From positions 18,457,067 to 18,521,066 of the forward strand of contig OW804094.1 in NCBI GenBank assembly GCA_942159475.1: a DNA stretch of 64,000 bases, given 5' to 3'. The notes beneath the pieces are model-generated. The model saw only the letters and a program-made list of their open reading frames with translations, made no database searches and was not told the origin of the DNA. This DNA comes from Sthenelais limicola (lineage: Eukaryota; Annelida; Polychaeta; Phyllodocida; Sigalionidae). Shown here one piece after another: positions 42,990 to 54,477 of this stretch (position 1 is the stretch's first letter; every line of letters begins with the position of its first letter). A program made the position numbers and the translations under genes.

Positions 42990-43655
42990 AGGATCTTGTC
43001 TTGCGTTTCTTTTGTGAAATCTGTGACGTTTAGTGTCAATATTCCAGATTAATTATTTCTTTTCCCAAATTAATCAATGACATCATACCATATACCCTCC
43101 ACTACACCCAAATAATCACCTAATTACTAAGCTTGTGTCATTCTACAAATCATTTATTTCTTTTTCTAGATATCTAAATATCAATTTTTAAAATGAGAAT
43201 TTCTGCCGCCCATCCCCTGAGTTCAGAGCCTCAGCCAGAGTAGAGAGCCTCAGCCCCGTTGTTGACATACGGATGATTACAGGCTCATTCATCCCAATAC
43301 GAGGCTATTTTAATCAATGCATCAAATAATCAAACAATACCCTCTTTTTACCTTGTTTTAAGAGGCACTTTCATGTCAAAAACAAACAAAACAAGAGTTC
43401 AGAGCACCGATATAACATGTTTTTTTTTGTCTGTAGAGGCCATGGTTTTTGTGTTTAGTGCATGTTTTTGCTACTTAATTATTTAAGTTAAATGTAGGGA
43501 GGGGAAGCTGAAGGCTGATGGATATTGATTTCAGTGTTAGATAGCATTACAGGAGAGAGAAAGAGAATGGGATAACATCTACACAAAACACCTTACTCTT
43601 GCTTTAGGTGAGGCTTCAGACAGGCAGTTTTCTGGTGTTGTTATTAATTCCAATA
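42990..43655. other. Unassigned stretch downstream of the promoter-like block
   Basis: A short repeat 'cagagcctcagccagag / tagagagcctcagcccc' lies near 43218-43257. No convincing exon on either strand. Confidence 0.4.
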
Positions 43656-43656
43656 T

Positions 43657-44047
43657 GTGATGTGTTACAGGAAAATGAGTCATAAGTCGCAAAAAATAGA
43701 TTTTGGGATATCACCATATTTGAATAGATGAGATCAAGCTGATTCCAATGATAGTAAACAGTCTAATAATCTAGTTTTTCTAAATTCTAAGTTTGATATT
43801 TGTATTTTTGAATATTTACACTATTTGAGGGGGGGGGGGGGGGGCAATAAATAGTAAGGTAACTAAATATACTCCATATGAGGACCTTTAAAACGAAGGG
43901 GTATATCAAATTTGACACATCGATCGATATACCCATAAGTTATAAAGTCCCTAAAATCAGAACATTCCAATGAAGTGATCTTGTAAAATAAACACTTTAA
44001 AAAATATCATTTTTGCAACATATGACTCATTTCCCTGAAACCATCAC
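43657..44047 (+). mobile_element. Fam-B, full length
   Basis: GTGATGTGTTACAGGAAAAT start and ...CCATCAC end. Flanked by ATAT; a Fam-A begins four bases later. A long G-run (43827-43844) interrupts the middle. Confidence 0.93.
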
Positions 44048-44051
44048 ATAT

Positions 44052-44275
44052 GGGTGAAATCGCCAGAAAATGTATAATTTGTCTTCCCTAACCCTCTCAA
44101 ATAACCAAAATTTAAGAAGAAAATTATGTTCAAAATACAGTTCAACATAACCAGACATGTTTATTGAATGAATACAATACAGAATACACTCAGATGTACC
44201 TAGAATTTAACAGTTTTCACTCTAATTCAGCAGAATTTGATAGATGTGTAGAACTATAGATTGTGTATTTTCATA
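44052..44275 (-). mobile_element. Fam-A abutting Fam-B
   Basis: GGGTGAAATCGCCAGAAAAT start directly after the shared ATAT. The right terminus is degraded. Confidence 0.88.
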
Positions 44276-44321
44276 TATTCATTCCATTTATCTTTATTGG
44301 AGAAGGTTGCGGTTGCTGCTC

Positions 44322-44398
44322 TTCTGTCTTGAAAGTTGGTACATGTATTCATGCTACTAACAGCACTTAATTAACCCTCCAAGGATGAGAATATCCCA
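44322..44398 (+). mobile_element. Fam-B internal fragment
   Basis: 'tgtcttgaaagttggtacatgtattcatg' through 'gatgagaatatccc'. Confidence 0.75.
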
Positions 44399-44605
44399 GG
44401 GTCGGATTTTCAGAAAATGTACAATTGGCAACTCTATACATTTAGTAAATTCTGCACAATTAGGCTGCAATTTGGTCAATACTCGGTAAATTCGAGAATA
44501 TGCGGTATTGCATTGATTCTAGCAATCTGTTTGGTTAGGTTGAACTGTCTTTTGAACCTTATTTTCGTACAGCTGACAATTGTACATTTTCTGAAAATCT
44601 GACCC
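44399..44605 (+). mobile_element. Fam-A with 3' internal deletion
   Basis: GGGTCGGATTTTCAGAAAAT start. After 'accttattttcgtac' the sequence jumps to AGCTGACAATTGTACATTTT and CTGACCC, as if the right TIR came from an inverted partner. Confidence 0.85.
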
Positions 44606-44906
44606 CCATGCATGGTCTGATAGGGCTGTCTCTGACCCCATCCCCCACACCCTCCCCCTTAGAAGCTATACATTTGACCCATCGGGGTAAAATACAATGT
44701 AATGAAAAGGTACAAACAGCTATCCATCATGTCCTCAATCACAAACACTCTCCTACCTGACATTTAACCCTTTAACAGTAAAGCTTACAAAGGGAAGAAA
44801 ATCAATAAGAAACAAAAGGGCACGCGTGTATACATATGTAATCACCTGTGCCTTTTTATCCCATCAATTTACCTGCTTTACCTGCTTTTCAGGTGGTTGA
44901 CTTACA

Positions 44907-45143
44907 GGGTGAAATTTATTTCCAGAAAATGAAGATTTCACATTCAGAAACTCTCTCAAATAACCCGAATTTAATACAAAAATGAGACTCAAAACACAAT
45001 TCAACATAACCAAACACATCCTTTGAATCAAGGCGATACCGAATATACTCAGATATAGCTAGTATTTATCATTTCTCAGTCGGATTTAGCATAATTTACT
45101 AAATTACTAGAACTGCCAATTGTACATTTTCTGAAACTCTGAC
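44907..45143 (-). mobile_element. Fam-A, full length
   Basis: GGGTGAAATTTATTTCCAGA start and CTGAAACTCTGACG end. Confidence 0.88.
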
Positions 45144-45239
45144 GCTACATTTGTATGCCCCTTTAGTAAGATTGTTTATACCAAAGGTGTTAGGTTTGAA
45201 TACCATTCCCTTTTGAAAATATTTATTTTATTCATTTTG

Positions 45240-45470
45240 GTGGTGATGAGTGAGATTGGTTGCTTTACGCCCTTATCAACACATTTAATATGGTTATATC
45301 AAGGGCGGGAGAGCTGAGAGGGAGGCAGTTTATGATCATACCCAGGAAATAGAGACAGAGAAGAAGGGAGAGAGTGACAGAGAAAAGAGACAGAAAGGCA
45401 CTTTATGGCCATACCCAGGGAATAGAGATAGAGAAGAAGGGAGAGAGAGACAGAGAAAAGAGACATTTTG
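45240..45470 (-). repeat. Inverted CT-array and SINE-like tail
   Basis: GAGATTGGTTGCTTTACGCC at the left, then TATATCAAGGGCGGGAGAGC, then GA-rich units that complement those at 2395-2698 and 30661-31000. Confidence 0.88.
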
Positions 45471-45494
45471 GTGGTACATGAGTACGTACGTCGA

Positions 45495-45592
45495 TTTTCA
45501 GTTGGTTGCCGTTGGCTTACTGGGTAAAGACTGCAGCTATCTATTGCAAAGGCCCTGAGTTCTAATCCTGCGTCCCTCGCACAATAGGGGAT
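45495..45592 (+). mobile_element. tRNA-like SINE head
   Basis: A-box-like TGGCTTACTGGG at 45512-45523 and B-box-like GAGTTCTAATCCTG at 45557-45570. Decayed relative to a working pol III promoter. Confidence 0.45.
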
Positions 45593-45594
45593 TT

Positions 45595-45931
45595 GTATAT
45601 GCTACTGCGCATGTCTGTTACAGTGCATCCTGGGATGGATTCTCATGAAATCTGACATACAAATATTTGACACATTTTTATCGAAAATTGCAAGAATGAT
45701 TTCACCAATATCGTAGCTTGTATAAATAATCTATGTAAACCAAATGCATGATGGGAAAGATGAAGACTTGTGTCAGGGAAACATGTATAACATATGGATA
45801 TTGACATCAGCGCATCGATAATTATCCCATGCAGAACATGGCACTTTTTCTATAGATTTTTACCATTATATATATAGTCCCATAATTCCATTCGAATCAA
45901 TATTCAAAATGGCGGCGATGCAAGTCTCCTA
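45595..45931 (+). mobile_element. Fam-C, full length
   Basis: TAGGGGATTTGTATATGCTA to AATGGCGGCGATGCAAGTCT. A C lost from the end gives CTCCTATT. Confidence 0.92.
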
Positions 45932-45974
45932 TTCCCAATTGAAGGTTCACTTCATCAAGGCAATACCCTCATAT

Positions 45975-46209
45975 GGGTCAGATTTTCAGAAAATGACCAA
46001 TTTGCTTTCAGTAATTCTCTCAAATAACCCACATTTAAGACAAAAATGAGCTTCAAAATGCTATTTAACATAACAGAACTGATACTTTAAATCAACGTGA
46101 CACCAAATATACTCAGATATACGCGGTATTCATCATTTTTCAGCCCAATTTAGCAAAATTGTCTAAATTTGTAGAGCTGCCAATTGTACATTTTCCGAAA
46201 ATCTGACCC
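45975..46209 (-). mobile_element. Fam-A, full length
   Basis: GGGTCAGATTTTCAGAAAAT to TTTTCCGAAAATCTGACCC. Confidence 0.93.
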
Positions 46210-46479
46210 CTATATCAATATTTATACATGGCCTTTCTCAATTTTAGTCTTTGATGAAAACTTTATCAACACATTACCTCCTTTCACTGCTGCTACACAA
46301 TATCTATGTATTTGTACATATGTACATCATAATATTAGTTCTCATTATTATCAGTTCTTCCCTTGTCTCTTCTAAAAATTCTTTCCCGCCGTATATATAT
46401 AATATCGCCCTGACCCTCTTCCGGACCCCCCCCCCCCCCCCGACCCCATTCCTCAGTCCTCAACTCACAATGGTTTTGC

Positions 46480-46590
46480 CAGCGGTCGAAAAGCTTCATA
46501 TCACGCAATGCATTTCGGGATACAAGGGACGCTTGCGGCACGCGGCAAGCAAGCAATGCGCGCGCATGTGAATCATGACATCCGGTAGCG
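46480..46590. promoter_or_regulatory. Promoter-like block: NRF1 and ZNF143-like motifs
   Basis: TGCGCGCGCATG at 46558-46569 is close to the NRF1 palindrome, and GCATTTCGGGATACAAGG near 46509 resembles a ZNF143/Staf site. CpG-rich in context. No gene recognised. Confidence 0.3.
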
Positions 46591-46614
46591 GGGGAGTGTA
46601 AGTGATTGTCAAAG

Positions 46615-46840
46615 GAGTCAGATTTTCTGAAAAATGTACAATTCGCCTTCACCAATCCTCTCAAATAATCCACATTTAAGACAAATATAAGGTTCAAAAT
46701 ACAGTTTAACATAGCAGAACAGATATATTAAACCAACACAAAACCAAATATACTCGGTATTCATCATTTTTCAGCTTAATTTAACAGAATTTACTAAATG
46801 TGTAGAGCTGCCAATTGTGCATTTTCTGACGATTTGACCC
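46615..46840 (-). mobile_element. Fam-A, full length
   Basis: GGAGTCAGATTTTCTGAAAA to TCTGACGATTTGACCC. Confidence 0.9.
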
Positions 46841-47077
46841 AGAGGGTTAAATTGCAGCCATGAGTATAATCCAATCCAATCACCTCACTTCCACCTCCCT
46901 CTCCACCTCTCCCTCTCTTCATCTCGTCTCATAAATCTATGACATAAACCTTAATTTCGACTTGTATCACTTGCAGCGCCAGTAGCGGCAGTTTTTCTCA
47001 TCAAAAGAAAAGAGTGACTGACACATTTAAAGATGAGGATGGTTGGCGGATGAGGGTGTTAGAGAGATATGATAATG

Positions 47078-47310
47078 GATCAGATTTCAGAACATGTACA
47101 ATTGGCAGCTCTACACATTTAGGAGATTTTGCTAAACAATGCTGAAAAAATGGTCAATACTGGGTATATCTGGGTATATTTGGTATTGGGGGGATTTACA
47201 CAATGTTTGGTTAAAGTTTAATTATATTTAAAACCTAATTTCTGTCTTAAATGTGGGAAATTTGAGAGATTTGCTGAAAGTGAATTGTACATTTTCTGAT
47301 GATTTCACCC
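47078..47310 (+). mobile_element. Fam-A, full length
   Basis: GGATCAGATTTCAGAACATG to TGATTTCACCC. Confidence 0.9.
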
Positions 47311-47460
47311 ATATGATAATAATACTATGGTGGTGGATCCGAAGAGCTGGGGGGGGGGGGAGGGGGAGGTAAGTGGTGATGGGGGGGGGGCGGGAGTAAT
47401 CTTCGAAAAATTAACACTACATGTTATCCGCCAAACAAGTAGGGCCATTTAAAATCATGA

Positions 47461-47614
47461 GTAAAGTTCAACCTAACCAAACACATTGCTAGAATCAATG
47501 CAATCCCGAATATACTCAGATATACCTATAGTATTGACCAAATTGCAGCCTAATTTAGCAGAATTTACTAAATGTGTACAGCTGCCAATTGTACATTTTT
47601 TGAAAATCTGACCC
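47461..47614 (-). mobile_element. Fam-A, left third missing
   Basis: Begins 'aaagttcaacctaacc' and ends TTTTTTGAAAATCTGACCC. Confidence 0.88.
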
Positions 47615-47757
47615 ACACCGCACACCTTGAGTATCTGGAGCGTCTCCCATAATGATTAGATAGGCTGACAGGATGCTTGTTTTACCAGCGCGTTCCTGAC
47701 TCTCTTCCAAGGTTCAGCTCTATTTCAACGATGGCACAAGTACATTCATACACATAT

Positions 47758-47992
47758 GGGTCAGATTTTCAGAAAATGTACAATAAGCAGCTGTACACAT
47801 CAAGTAAATTCTGCTAAATTAGGCTGCAATTTAGTCAATACTAGGTCAATATGAGTAGATTCGGCATTGCATTGGTTCTAGCAATCTGTCTGATTAGGTT
47901 TAACTGTATTTTGAACTTTATTTTCGTCTGAAATTTGGGTTATTCCAGAGAATTTACGAAAGTAAATTGTACATTTTCTGAAAATCTGACCC
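47758..47992 (+). mobile_element. Fam-A, full length, TSD ATAT
   Basis: ATAT at 47754-47757 and 47993-47996; both TIRs intact. Confidence 0.95.
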
Positions 47993-48096
47993 ATATACAC
48001 ATGTGTATATATATAGACATATACATTCAACAAGGCCCACTTGGAGGGCTTACTCATAAAGTCTTATAATAAATAGGACAGTTCTAAAATGCATTT

Positions 48097-48332
48097 GGGT
48101 CAGATTTTCAGAAAATGTACAATTGGCAGATCAACAAATTTAGTAAATTCTGCTAAATTAGACCACAAAAATCGTCAACACTAGGTATATCTGAGTATAT
48201 TTGGCATTGCCTTGATTCAAGCAATCTGTTAGGTTATGTTGAACTCTATTTCGAACCCTATTTTTGTCTTAAATTTGGGATATTTGAGAGGATTGGTGAA
48301 GACGAATTGTACATTTTCTGAAAATCTGACCC
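48097..48332 (+). mobile_element. Fam-A, full length
   Basis: GGGTCAGATTTTCAGAAAAT to CTGAAAATCTGACCC; flanks ATTT and ATGT. Confidence 0.95.
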
Positions 48333-48341
48333 ATGTATAAA

Positions 48342-48780
48342 TAGGAGATTTGCATGTGGGTCAGATCAGAAAATGTACAATTGTCAACTGCACAAATTTG
48401 GTAAGTTCTGCTATATTAGAGTGAAATATTTCAAATGCTATACTTATCCAAGTATCTTTGGTATTGTGTTGATTAAAAGTAGCTCTTTCTTAGTCTTAAA
48501 CTGCATTTTTAACGTAATTCTCTCTTAAATTCGGGTTATTTAGGAGGATTGGGGAAGGTGAATTGTACATTTTTAGAAAATTTGACCCATATGCTACTGC
48601 GCATTACAGTGCATTCTGGGATGGATTCTGTTGATGAAATACACATGTATATTTGGCAACATTTTTTTTTGAGAATTGCAAGAATGTTTTCACCAATATA
48701 TAAATGATCTATGAAAACCAAAGACATGATGGGAAAGATGGAGACTTCTGTTATGTATAACAAACATATGGATATTAAGA
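48342..48780 (+). mobile_element. Fam-C interrupted by Fam-A
   Basis: The first 16 bases of Fam-C (TAGGAGATTTGCATGT) are separated from the rest (48589 onward, ATATGCTACTGCGCATTACA) by a Fam-A. The Fam-C right end is missing after 'catatggatatt'. Confidence 0.9.
48358..48588 (+). mobile_element. Fam-A nested in Fam-C
   Basis: GGGTCAGATCAGAAAATG start and TTTTTAGAAAATTTGACCC end; flanks ATGT and ATAT. Only 9 bp separate this Fam-C from the previous Fam-A. Confidence 0.92.
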
Positions 48781-49091
48781 ATTAAACAAAAAAAAGGAAA
48801 TAAAGATTCGGAGGAGAGTAAACTCCTTAACGCCCCCCTAAATGCCTCAGTGGCAGTCTCTAGCCCCCCCCCCCACACTCCCCTCCCCCCCTCCCCGTTA
48901 ACCCTGAGTACATGCAGGGGTTTGTCTTTGATCTAAGGACTTACTACAGTGTACATAGGTTCCTAATTTCCTGGTGAATATTATGTAAATATTATGTCTA
49001 GGTCAGATTACTACAGCCTACATCAGCCTTCATGAATAATACACATGGAAACAATGCAGCATATAGTATGGACTAGGCTATAGGACCATTC

Positions 49092-49158
49092 CAGTCTAGG
49101 CCCACAGTTGAGAGATATCCCTTCAAACGAAGGGAAAGCGTCTTGCCTCAAACCACAG
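49092..49158 (+). mobile_element. Fam-D left fragment
   Basis: CAGTCTAGGCCCACAGTTGA through 'cctcaaaccac'. Confidence 0.85.
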
Positions 49159-49258
49159 TCAAGTTTCAGATAGAAAAGTAACACAATTATCAGAAGCTAT
49201 ATATAGCAGTGTCCAATAAAACATATAATGGCTAGATAACTGTTCTTCTGCATGAAAC

Positions 49259-49475
49259 AGTCTAGGCCCAAAGATGAGACAGCCCCTTCAAACGAAGGGA
49301 AAAGGCCTCTGCCTTAAACCGAAAAGTGTCATTATAATTGCACTAAGACCGCAAAATGCCATAATATTCCCATTAAAACGTCGAGTTCTAGGCCAGGAAG
49401 CGGATTAGCAAAGTAGGCGTCTAATCACTGGTCGACATACCATTCTTATCTGATCTGAGGGTTTGGACCTAGAGT
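49259..49475 (+). mobile_element. Fam-D, full length
   Basis: AGTCTAGGCCCAAAGATGAG to GGGTTTGGACCTAGAGT. Confidence 0.92.
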
Positions 49476-49563
49476 GATTTGACAAAAACACGGTTTTATA
49501 TCTTGGTTTCGTAAAGTTACCCACTGAAATATAACAGTTGATTCTGAGAATATATCAATATAA

Positions 49564-49788
49564 GGGTCATATTTTCAGAAAATGTACAATTCGTCTTCAC
49601 CAATCCTCTCAAATAACCCACATTTAAGACCAAAATGAGCTTCAAAATACAGTTTAACATATCAGAACTGATACTTTAATACCAAATATAGTGAGATATA
49701 CCTGGTATTCATCATTTTTCAGCCAGATTCAGCAGAATTTCCTAAATGTGTAGAGCTGCCAATTGTACATTTTCTGAAAATCTGACAC
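49564..49788 (-). mobile_element. Fam-A, TSD ATAA
   Basis: ATAA at 49560-49563 and 49789-49792; the right end is mutated to CTGACAC. Confidence 0.93.
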
Positions 49789-50089
49789 ATAATTTAAGTG
49801 GACTCATAAATGTATGTACTTAACAATAGTTATTATTATAATCAGTTTAATACAGGTTGTCTTAGAAACAAGAAATTAAATCAGGGAAAGAAAGTTATAT
49901 TGGCATATCTTGGTTTCTTGAAATAAACATATGAAATATAAATGATACAGTCAACTTATACACATAATTGGACTAGTAAATTTGTACTAAGCAATGGTTA
50001 ATATTATAATGATAATAAGTTATACAGGTGGTCGTAGGACCACCTGCTATAGAAGCACGTATCATATTCCTTTGTCCCTGTGTGTACAT

Positions 50090-50324
50090 GGGTCAGATCT
50101 TCAGAAAATGCACAATTGGCAGCTGTACACATCTAGTAAATTCTGCTAAATTAGGCTGCAATTTGGTCAATATTAGGTAAATTCGAGTATATTTGGCATT
50201 GCGTTGATTCTAGCAATCTGTTTGGTTAGGTTGAACTGTATTTTGAACTTTATTTTCGTCTGAAATTTGGGTGATTTGAGAGGATTGGCGAAGTTCAATT
50301 GTACATTTTCTGAAAATCTGACCC
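50090..50324 (+). mobile_element. Fam-A, full length, TSD ACAT
   Basis: ACAT at 50086-50089 and 50325-50328. Confidence 0.95.
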
Positions 50325-51290
50325 ACATGGAGAGAGAGAGAGTCTTGGCTGCTACTAGTGCTACTCTAGACAGAGCTTGGCCCATGTAGGAAAATTACGT
50401 ATTAAAAATATGTTTAAAGTACCGATATAATTCTGGAAGATAGAGAGTATCTGGAAGATAGTTCTTATTTCTGACGGTGGTTAAAATGTGGTCTTGGTTT
50501 GGTATTATTAGGCTCTTTGTGTATCAATATTTTTTAGAGCTTTTAAAATGACTCGTCAAATTTATGTCTTAAACCCAAGAAATATTGTGTAATTTGTATG
50601 TAATGTATACATGCTCAGTACGATATCTCATCCATTTAATACTCCCCTTATTTGCATCTACTCCCCTTGATCTCTAGCGTTCGTCATGGTTCTTCCATAT
50701 CCCCCTCTCTCCTGCTCTCTTTCTCCTAACTCTCCCTCATATACTCTATCTCTCATCTACTTCTAGTGGTTAAACCATGTTTACAAAACCGTTTTGTAAA
50801 CTTGGTTCCTCTACTTAATTGTTCCATCTTTTCGATCCTCTGTCGCTCTTTCTCTTCCCTCACATATCTCTCTCATTTATTTCTGCCATAATTTTATTTC
50901 CGAAATCTTGCTCACTCTTATACATTCAATTCTCTCTCTTTATCCATTTCCTTATTCCACTGACTTCCTTCTTTCTATCATCTATACCTCCCCATTCTTC
51001 GTTCTAACTCATGTGTTTGCGTCATTAGACCTATTTATTTCCATTCTGTCCGCTTTCATCTATCACTAACCCTACTTCCACGTCTGTTTCACCCCCGTCC
51101 TTGCCCCCAAACCTTGAGACAAATCCCTCCGTAATCCCGACGCCAATACACGCTCGGGAGCGGTCGGCTTCCCACAAAAAAATCTCTCAAGTCCCCGCAA
51201 ATCGCGTCTCTAACAATCCCATCAAAATAATAATAAAAGACCACAACAGTTGAACTTTTAGAAAATACTCATTCGTAAAAATACCGCCGA
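50325..51290. other. Unassigned, partly CT-rich stretch
   Basis: 50640-51000 is loosely pyrimidine-rich but not periodic. No family match and no coding frame that I trust. Confidence 0.4.
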
Positions 51291-51294
51291 TTTA

Positions 51295-51545
51295 GTTCCG
51301 TTAGACCGGGTTGTGTCCATCTGGAATTTTCCGGCCCAGCGCCCGACGCGATTGTTGTCGCTGAAAGCAAAGGGTAGCGGAGCGGGGGGCTAAGTTGCCG
51401 GGCGGACTGAGCGAGGGGCGCGAGGAGCGGCTTAGGGGTAGCGCGGGGCGGGAAGGACCGGCGCATGAAAGGACGACTAGGCGGCCGAGCATGCATCGCG
51501 CGCCGTTTGAAGCCCGTCCGCTAGCCCAGGTGCGCGTCACGGACG
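51295..51545. promoter_or_regulatory. CpG-island-like block
   Basis: About 250 bp strongly enriched in CpG (GCGCCCGACGCG, GCGGGGCGGG, GCGCGCCG) between AT-rich flanks. GGGGCGGG at about 51443 is an Sp1/KLF-type box. Open frames on both strands here are short and uncharacteristic. A promoter or 5' exon is possible but unproven. Confidence 0.4.
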
Positions 51546-52526
51546 GAGGGACAAACAGTTCAGCAAATCAGTCAAGTAGAAAACCAGCAAAACTCCCGTT
51601 ATAGACGTTATAGGCCTTATACCTACCCCACCCCACCCTTCCTTAAACCGCTTTTAGGTCTCTCCCCTGTCTAAGTACCTCTAAACCTTAGGGTCAGATA
51701 ATTCCACCCCTTTCCATACTGTAGGCCTATTCCTCCCTCCCTCCCGCCCTTCCCCTCTCGTTTCGACTCATGTGTAGTAGTCATATCTGAGATTGCGGCA
51801 TAAATCGGCGAGTTAGCATGTTAAAGGCTGGGCGGATATAATAGCTGTCACTCATGTGGAAAGGAGGTGTCAGGTAAAGGTGCATGTTTCAAACGCTAGA
51901 ACTCTACCTGGCAAAGAAAACAGGACAAAGGATGGGTCACATCACCCCGATAGTTTCCCCAGAAGAGAAATAAAAGATCAGAGCAATAAGGAACAGCAGA
52001 AGTATTTATTGGGGTCGAGGCATCAAACGCCGAATGACACCGTTCACCCTCATTGTGTATTATCCAAAATTCCTCTACTGTTTTTTATCCAACACTTCTG
52101 GAAATTTCCTGAAGAAATCATATCATTCGCACTAGAGAAAGCTCAAAAGGAGAGGGTTTCTTTGAAGATTGTTGTGTTTGAAACTGATAACAAATGCTCG
52201 TGATACTAGGCATACATGGCATAATTCTGCTGAGTCATTCTCGGTCGGCCAGAAAAAGATGAATGCTGTGAAGTGTATACGGAATGGAAGTTAATTGTGA
52301 TTATTTGTATGCTCATTGATTTCGTATTTTGCTCTGTGCTGGCTTAGTGTCATTGGGTTTTTGTACCGACATGAAATATTATAGGCAAAAGTGCAACGTT
52401 TTTATTATATAGAATGGATAAATATTCAAATCATTTCCCCCTGAAAACTAATCAGGAAAATCTGGAATATCAGAGATATCCCTCAATTGTCTTGGTAAAG
52501 AAAATCAATTTTGAAAACGTTCAATT
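51546..52526. other. Unassigned stretch downstream of CpG block
   Basis: Holds a 115-codon plus-strand frame (51856-52203) with mixed, protein-like composition, starting MERRCQVKVHVSNARTL. I recognise no domain. It lies about 310 bp beyond the CpG block, the only circumstantial support. Confidence 0.25.
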
Positions 52527-52933
52527 GTTATGTGTTCCAGGGAAATGAGTCACAAGTCGCAAAAAATGGATTTTGAGATATTATCATATTTGAAACGATG
52601 AGATCAAGCCGATTCCAATGATAGTAAACAGTAGGACATCAAAATAAGTATTTCTATATTTAAAGTTTGATATTCTTATTTGTGAAAACAAAATTGAAAT
52701 ATCTCTGGGCGGACATTTACTAGTACAGAATCTAAATATACTGTATAAGATGACCTTAGAAATAGATGTATATATATATCAGACTGTCCTGAAATCTGAT
52801 ACATGTATTCAGGCTACAACAAACGTTAAGCAACCCAAAAATGGAAACATTCCCACAGATACATCTTGTGAAAACAACACTTTAAAAAATATCACTTTTG
52901 CGACTTATGACTCATTTCTCTGGAACACATCAC
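52527..52933 (+). mobile_element. Fam-B, full length, TSD AATT
   Basis: AATT at 52523-52526 and 52934-52937. GTTATGTGTTCCAGGGAAAT start. Confidence 0.94.
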
Positions 52934-53338
52934 AATTGATACAAACGCGTGATTTTATCTTTCTATTATATCGGCCTATAGGGATCCGCGGCGAAGTTTT
53001 CATATTCAGATGCTATGAGATAGTATTAAATACATGATTATCCAAAATTCAATTGGCATAGAATTACTTAGTGGCGTGGAAAGCGAGAAATCATTGAAAA
53101 TCATGAAATTTTAGAGGTATGATTAATAACTTAATTTTACGTTATTTCTCTTATTTATGATGAATGCCATTGAATTTTGCTGAAATACACGCACTACGTC
53201 CATGACGTCATTGTGTACAGGTAGCCTATAGAAATCTCTATTTACTTATAGGCCTTAATAAATAAATATTATCATTATTTCCCTTATATTTTCTACTACC
53301 ATTTTGGGATTTTCCGCGCAAACTATGAACACACTAAC

Positions 53339-53542
53339 AGTCTAGGTCCAAACCCTTAGATCAGATAAGAATGGTATGTGAGTGATTGGACGCCTACTGC
53401 GCTAATGGATTTCTGGCCCAGGAGTAGGCATCCTAATGGGATATAATGACATTTTGCGGTGTTTATGGGATTATAATGGCATTTTGCGGTTTGGAGCTTC
53501 CCCTCACTTTGAAGGGACACTCTCAACTTTGGGCCTAGGCTG
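53339..53542 (-). mobile_element. Fam-D, full length
   Basis: AGTCTAGGTCCAAACCCTTA to GGGCCTAGGCT. Here AAC/GTT continue the inversion outside, so the TIR may begin ACAGTCTAGG. Confidence 0.92.
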
Positions 53543-53672
53543 TTATGAACAGGGAACAAAGGTTTAAGATGACTAGGATTTGAGGGACCGCCCCAAGTCA
53601 TACACGAGTAGTGGCTTGCTATATATTTTCCCATGTATATCCTCATTGCGATAGTTCCCACCCACTCCTTAT

Positions 53673-53896
53673 GGGTCAGATTTTCAGAAAATGCACAATT
53701 TACAGCTCTGCACATCTCTCAAATTCTGCTAAATTAGAGTGAACAATGATAGATACTAGGTATATTTGAGTGTATTCTATATTGTATTCATTCAATACAT
53801 CTGTCTAGTCATGTTGAACTGTATTTTGAACCTGATTATCGTCGGAAATATGGGTTATTTGAGAGCATTATTGTACATTTTCTGGCGATTTCGCCC
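53673..53896 (+). mobile_element. Fam-A, full length
   Basis: GGGTCAGATTTTCAGAAAAT to TGGCGATTTCGCCC. Confidence 0.93.
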
Positions 53897-54088
53897 ATAT
53901 CATCTTCAATATTTCATACTGTGTCTCTTCCTGGTTGTAATGAAAATAAAAATGGAACTAAATTGAATTGTGTACAGGAAATGGAATATTTGAGTGAGGT
54001 TAATAAGATGTACACCTGAAACAAAGGCTGGGTGGAGGTTTGTGAACTTTTTAATTTTAATGTTACTTTGCTGGGAGAAAGTTAAAAT

Positions 54089-54477
54089 GTGATGTGTTCC
54101 AGGAAAATGAGTAACAAGTCGCAAAACAGATATTTTTCAATGTGTTTTAATCACAAGATGTCTTTGTAGAAATGTTCTCATTTCTTGGTTGTCTACCTCT
54201 TTTAGTCGTATGAATACATGTACCAAATTTCGGGACAGTATATTGAACATTTTATCCTGTGGAGTATATTCAACTACTTTACTGGTAATTGCCCACCCAA
54301 CAATATTGCAAACTTTCTTTCAAACAAAAATATATCAGACATAACATATAGAAATACTTCTTAGATGCCCTTCATGTTTACTATCATTGGAATCAGTTTG
54401 ATCTCAACTTTTCAAATATGAAATATCTCAAAATCCATATTTTGCGACTTGTGACTCATTTCCCTGAAACTTTTCAC
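54089..54477 (-). mobile_element. Fam-B, full length
   Basis: GTGATGTGTTCCAGGAAAAT to TTTCCCTGAAACTTTTCAC. Confidence 0.92.

Noticed and set aside
52750..53037. 95-codon frame with polar composition
   Set aside because: It lies mostly within a Fam-B element (52527-52933).
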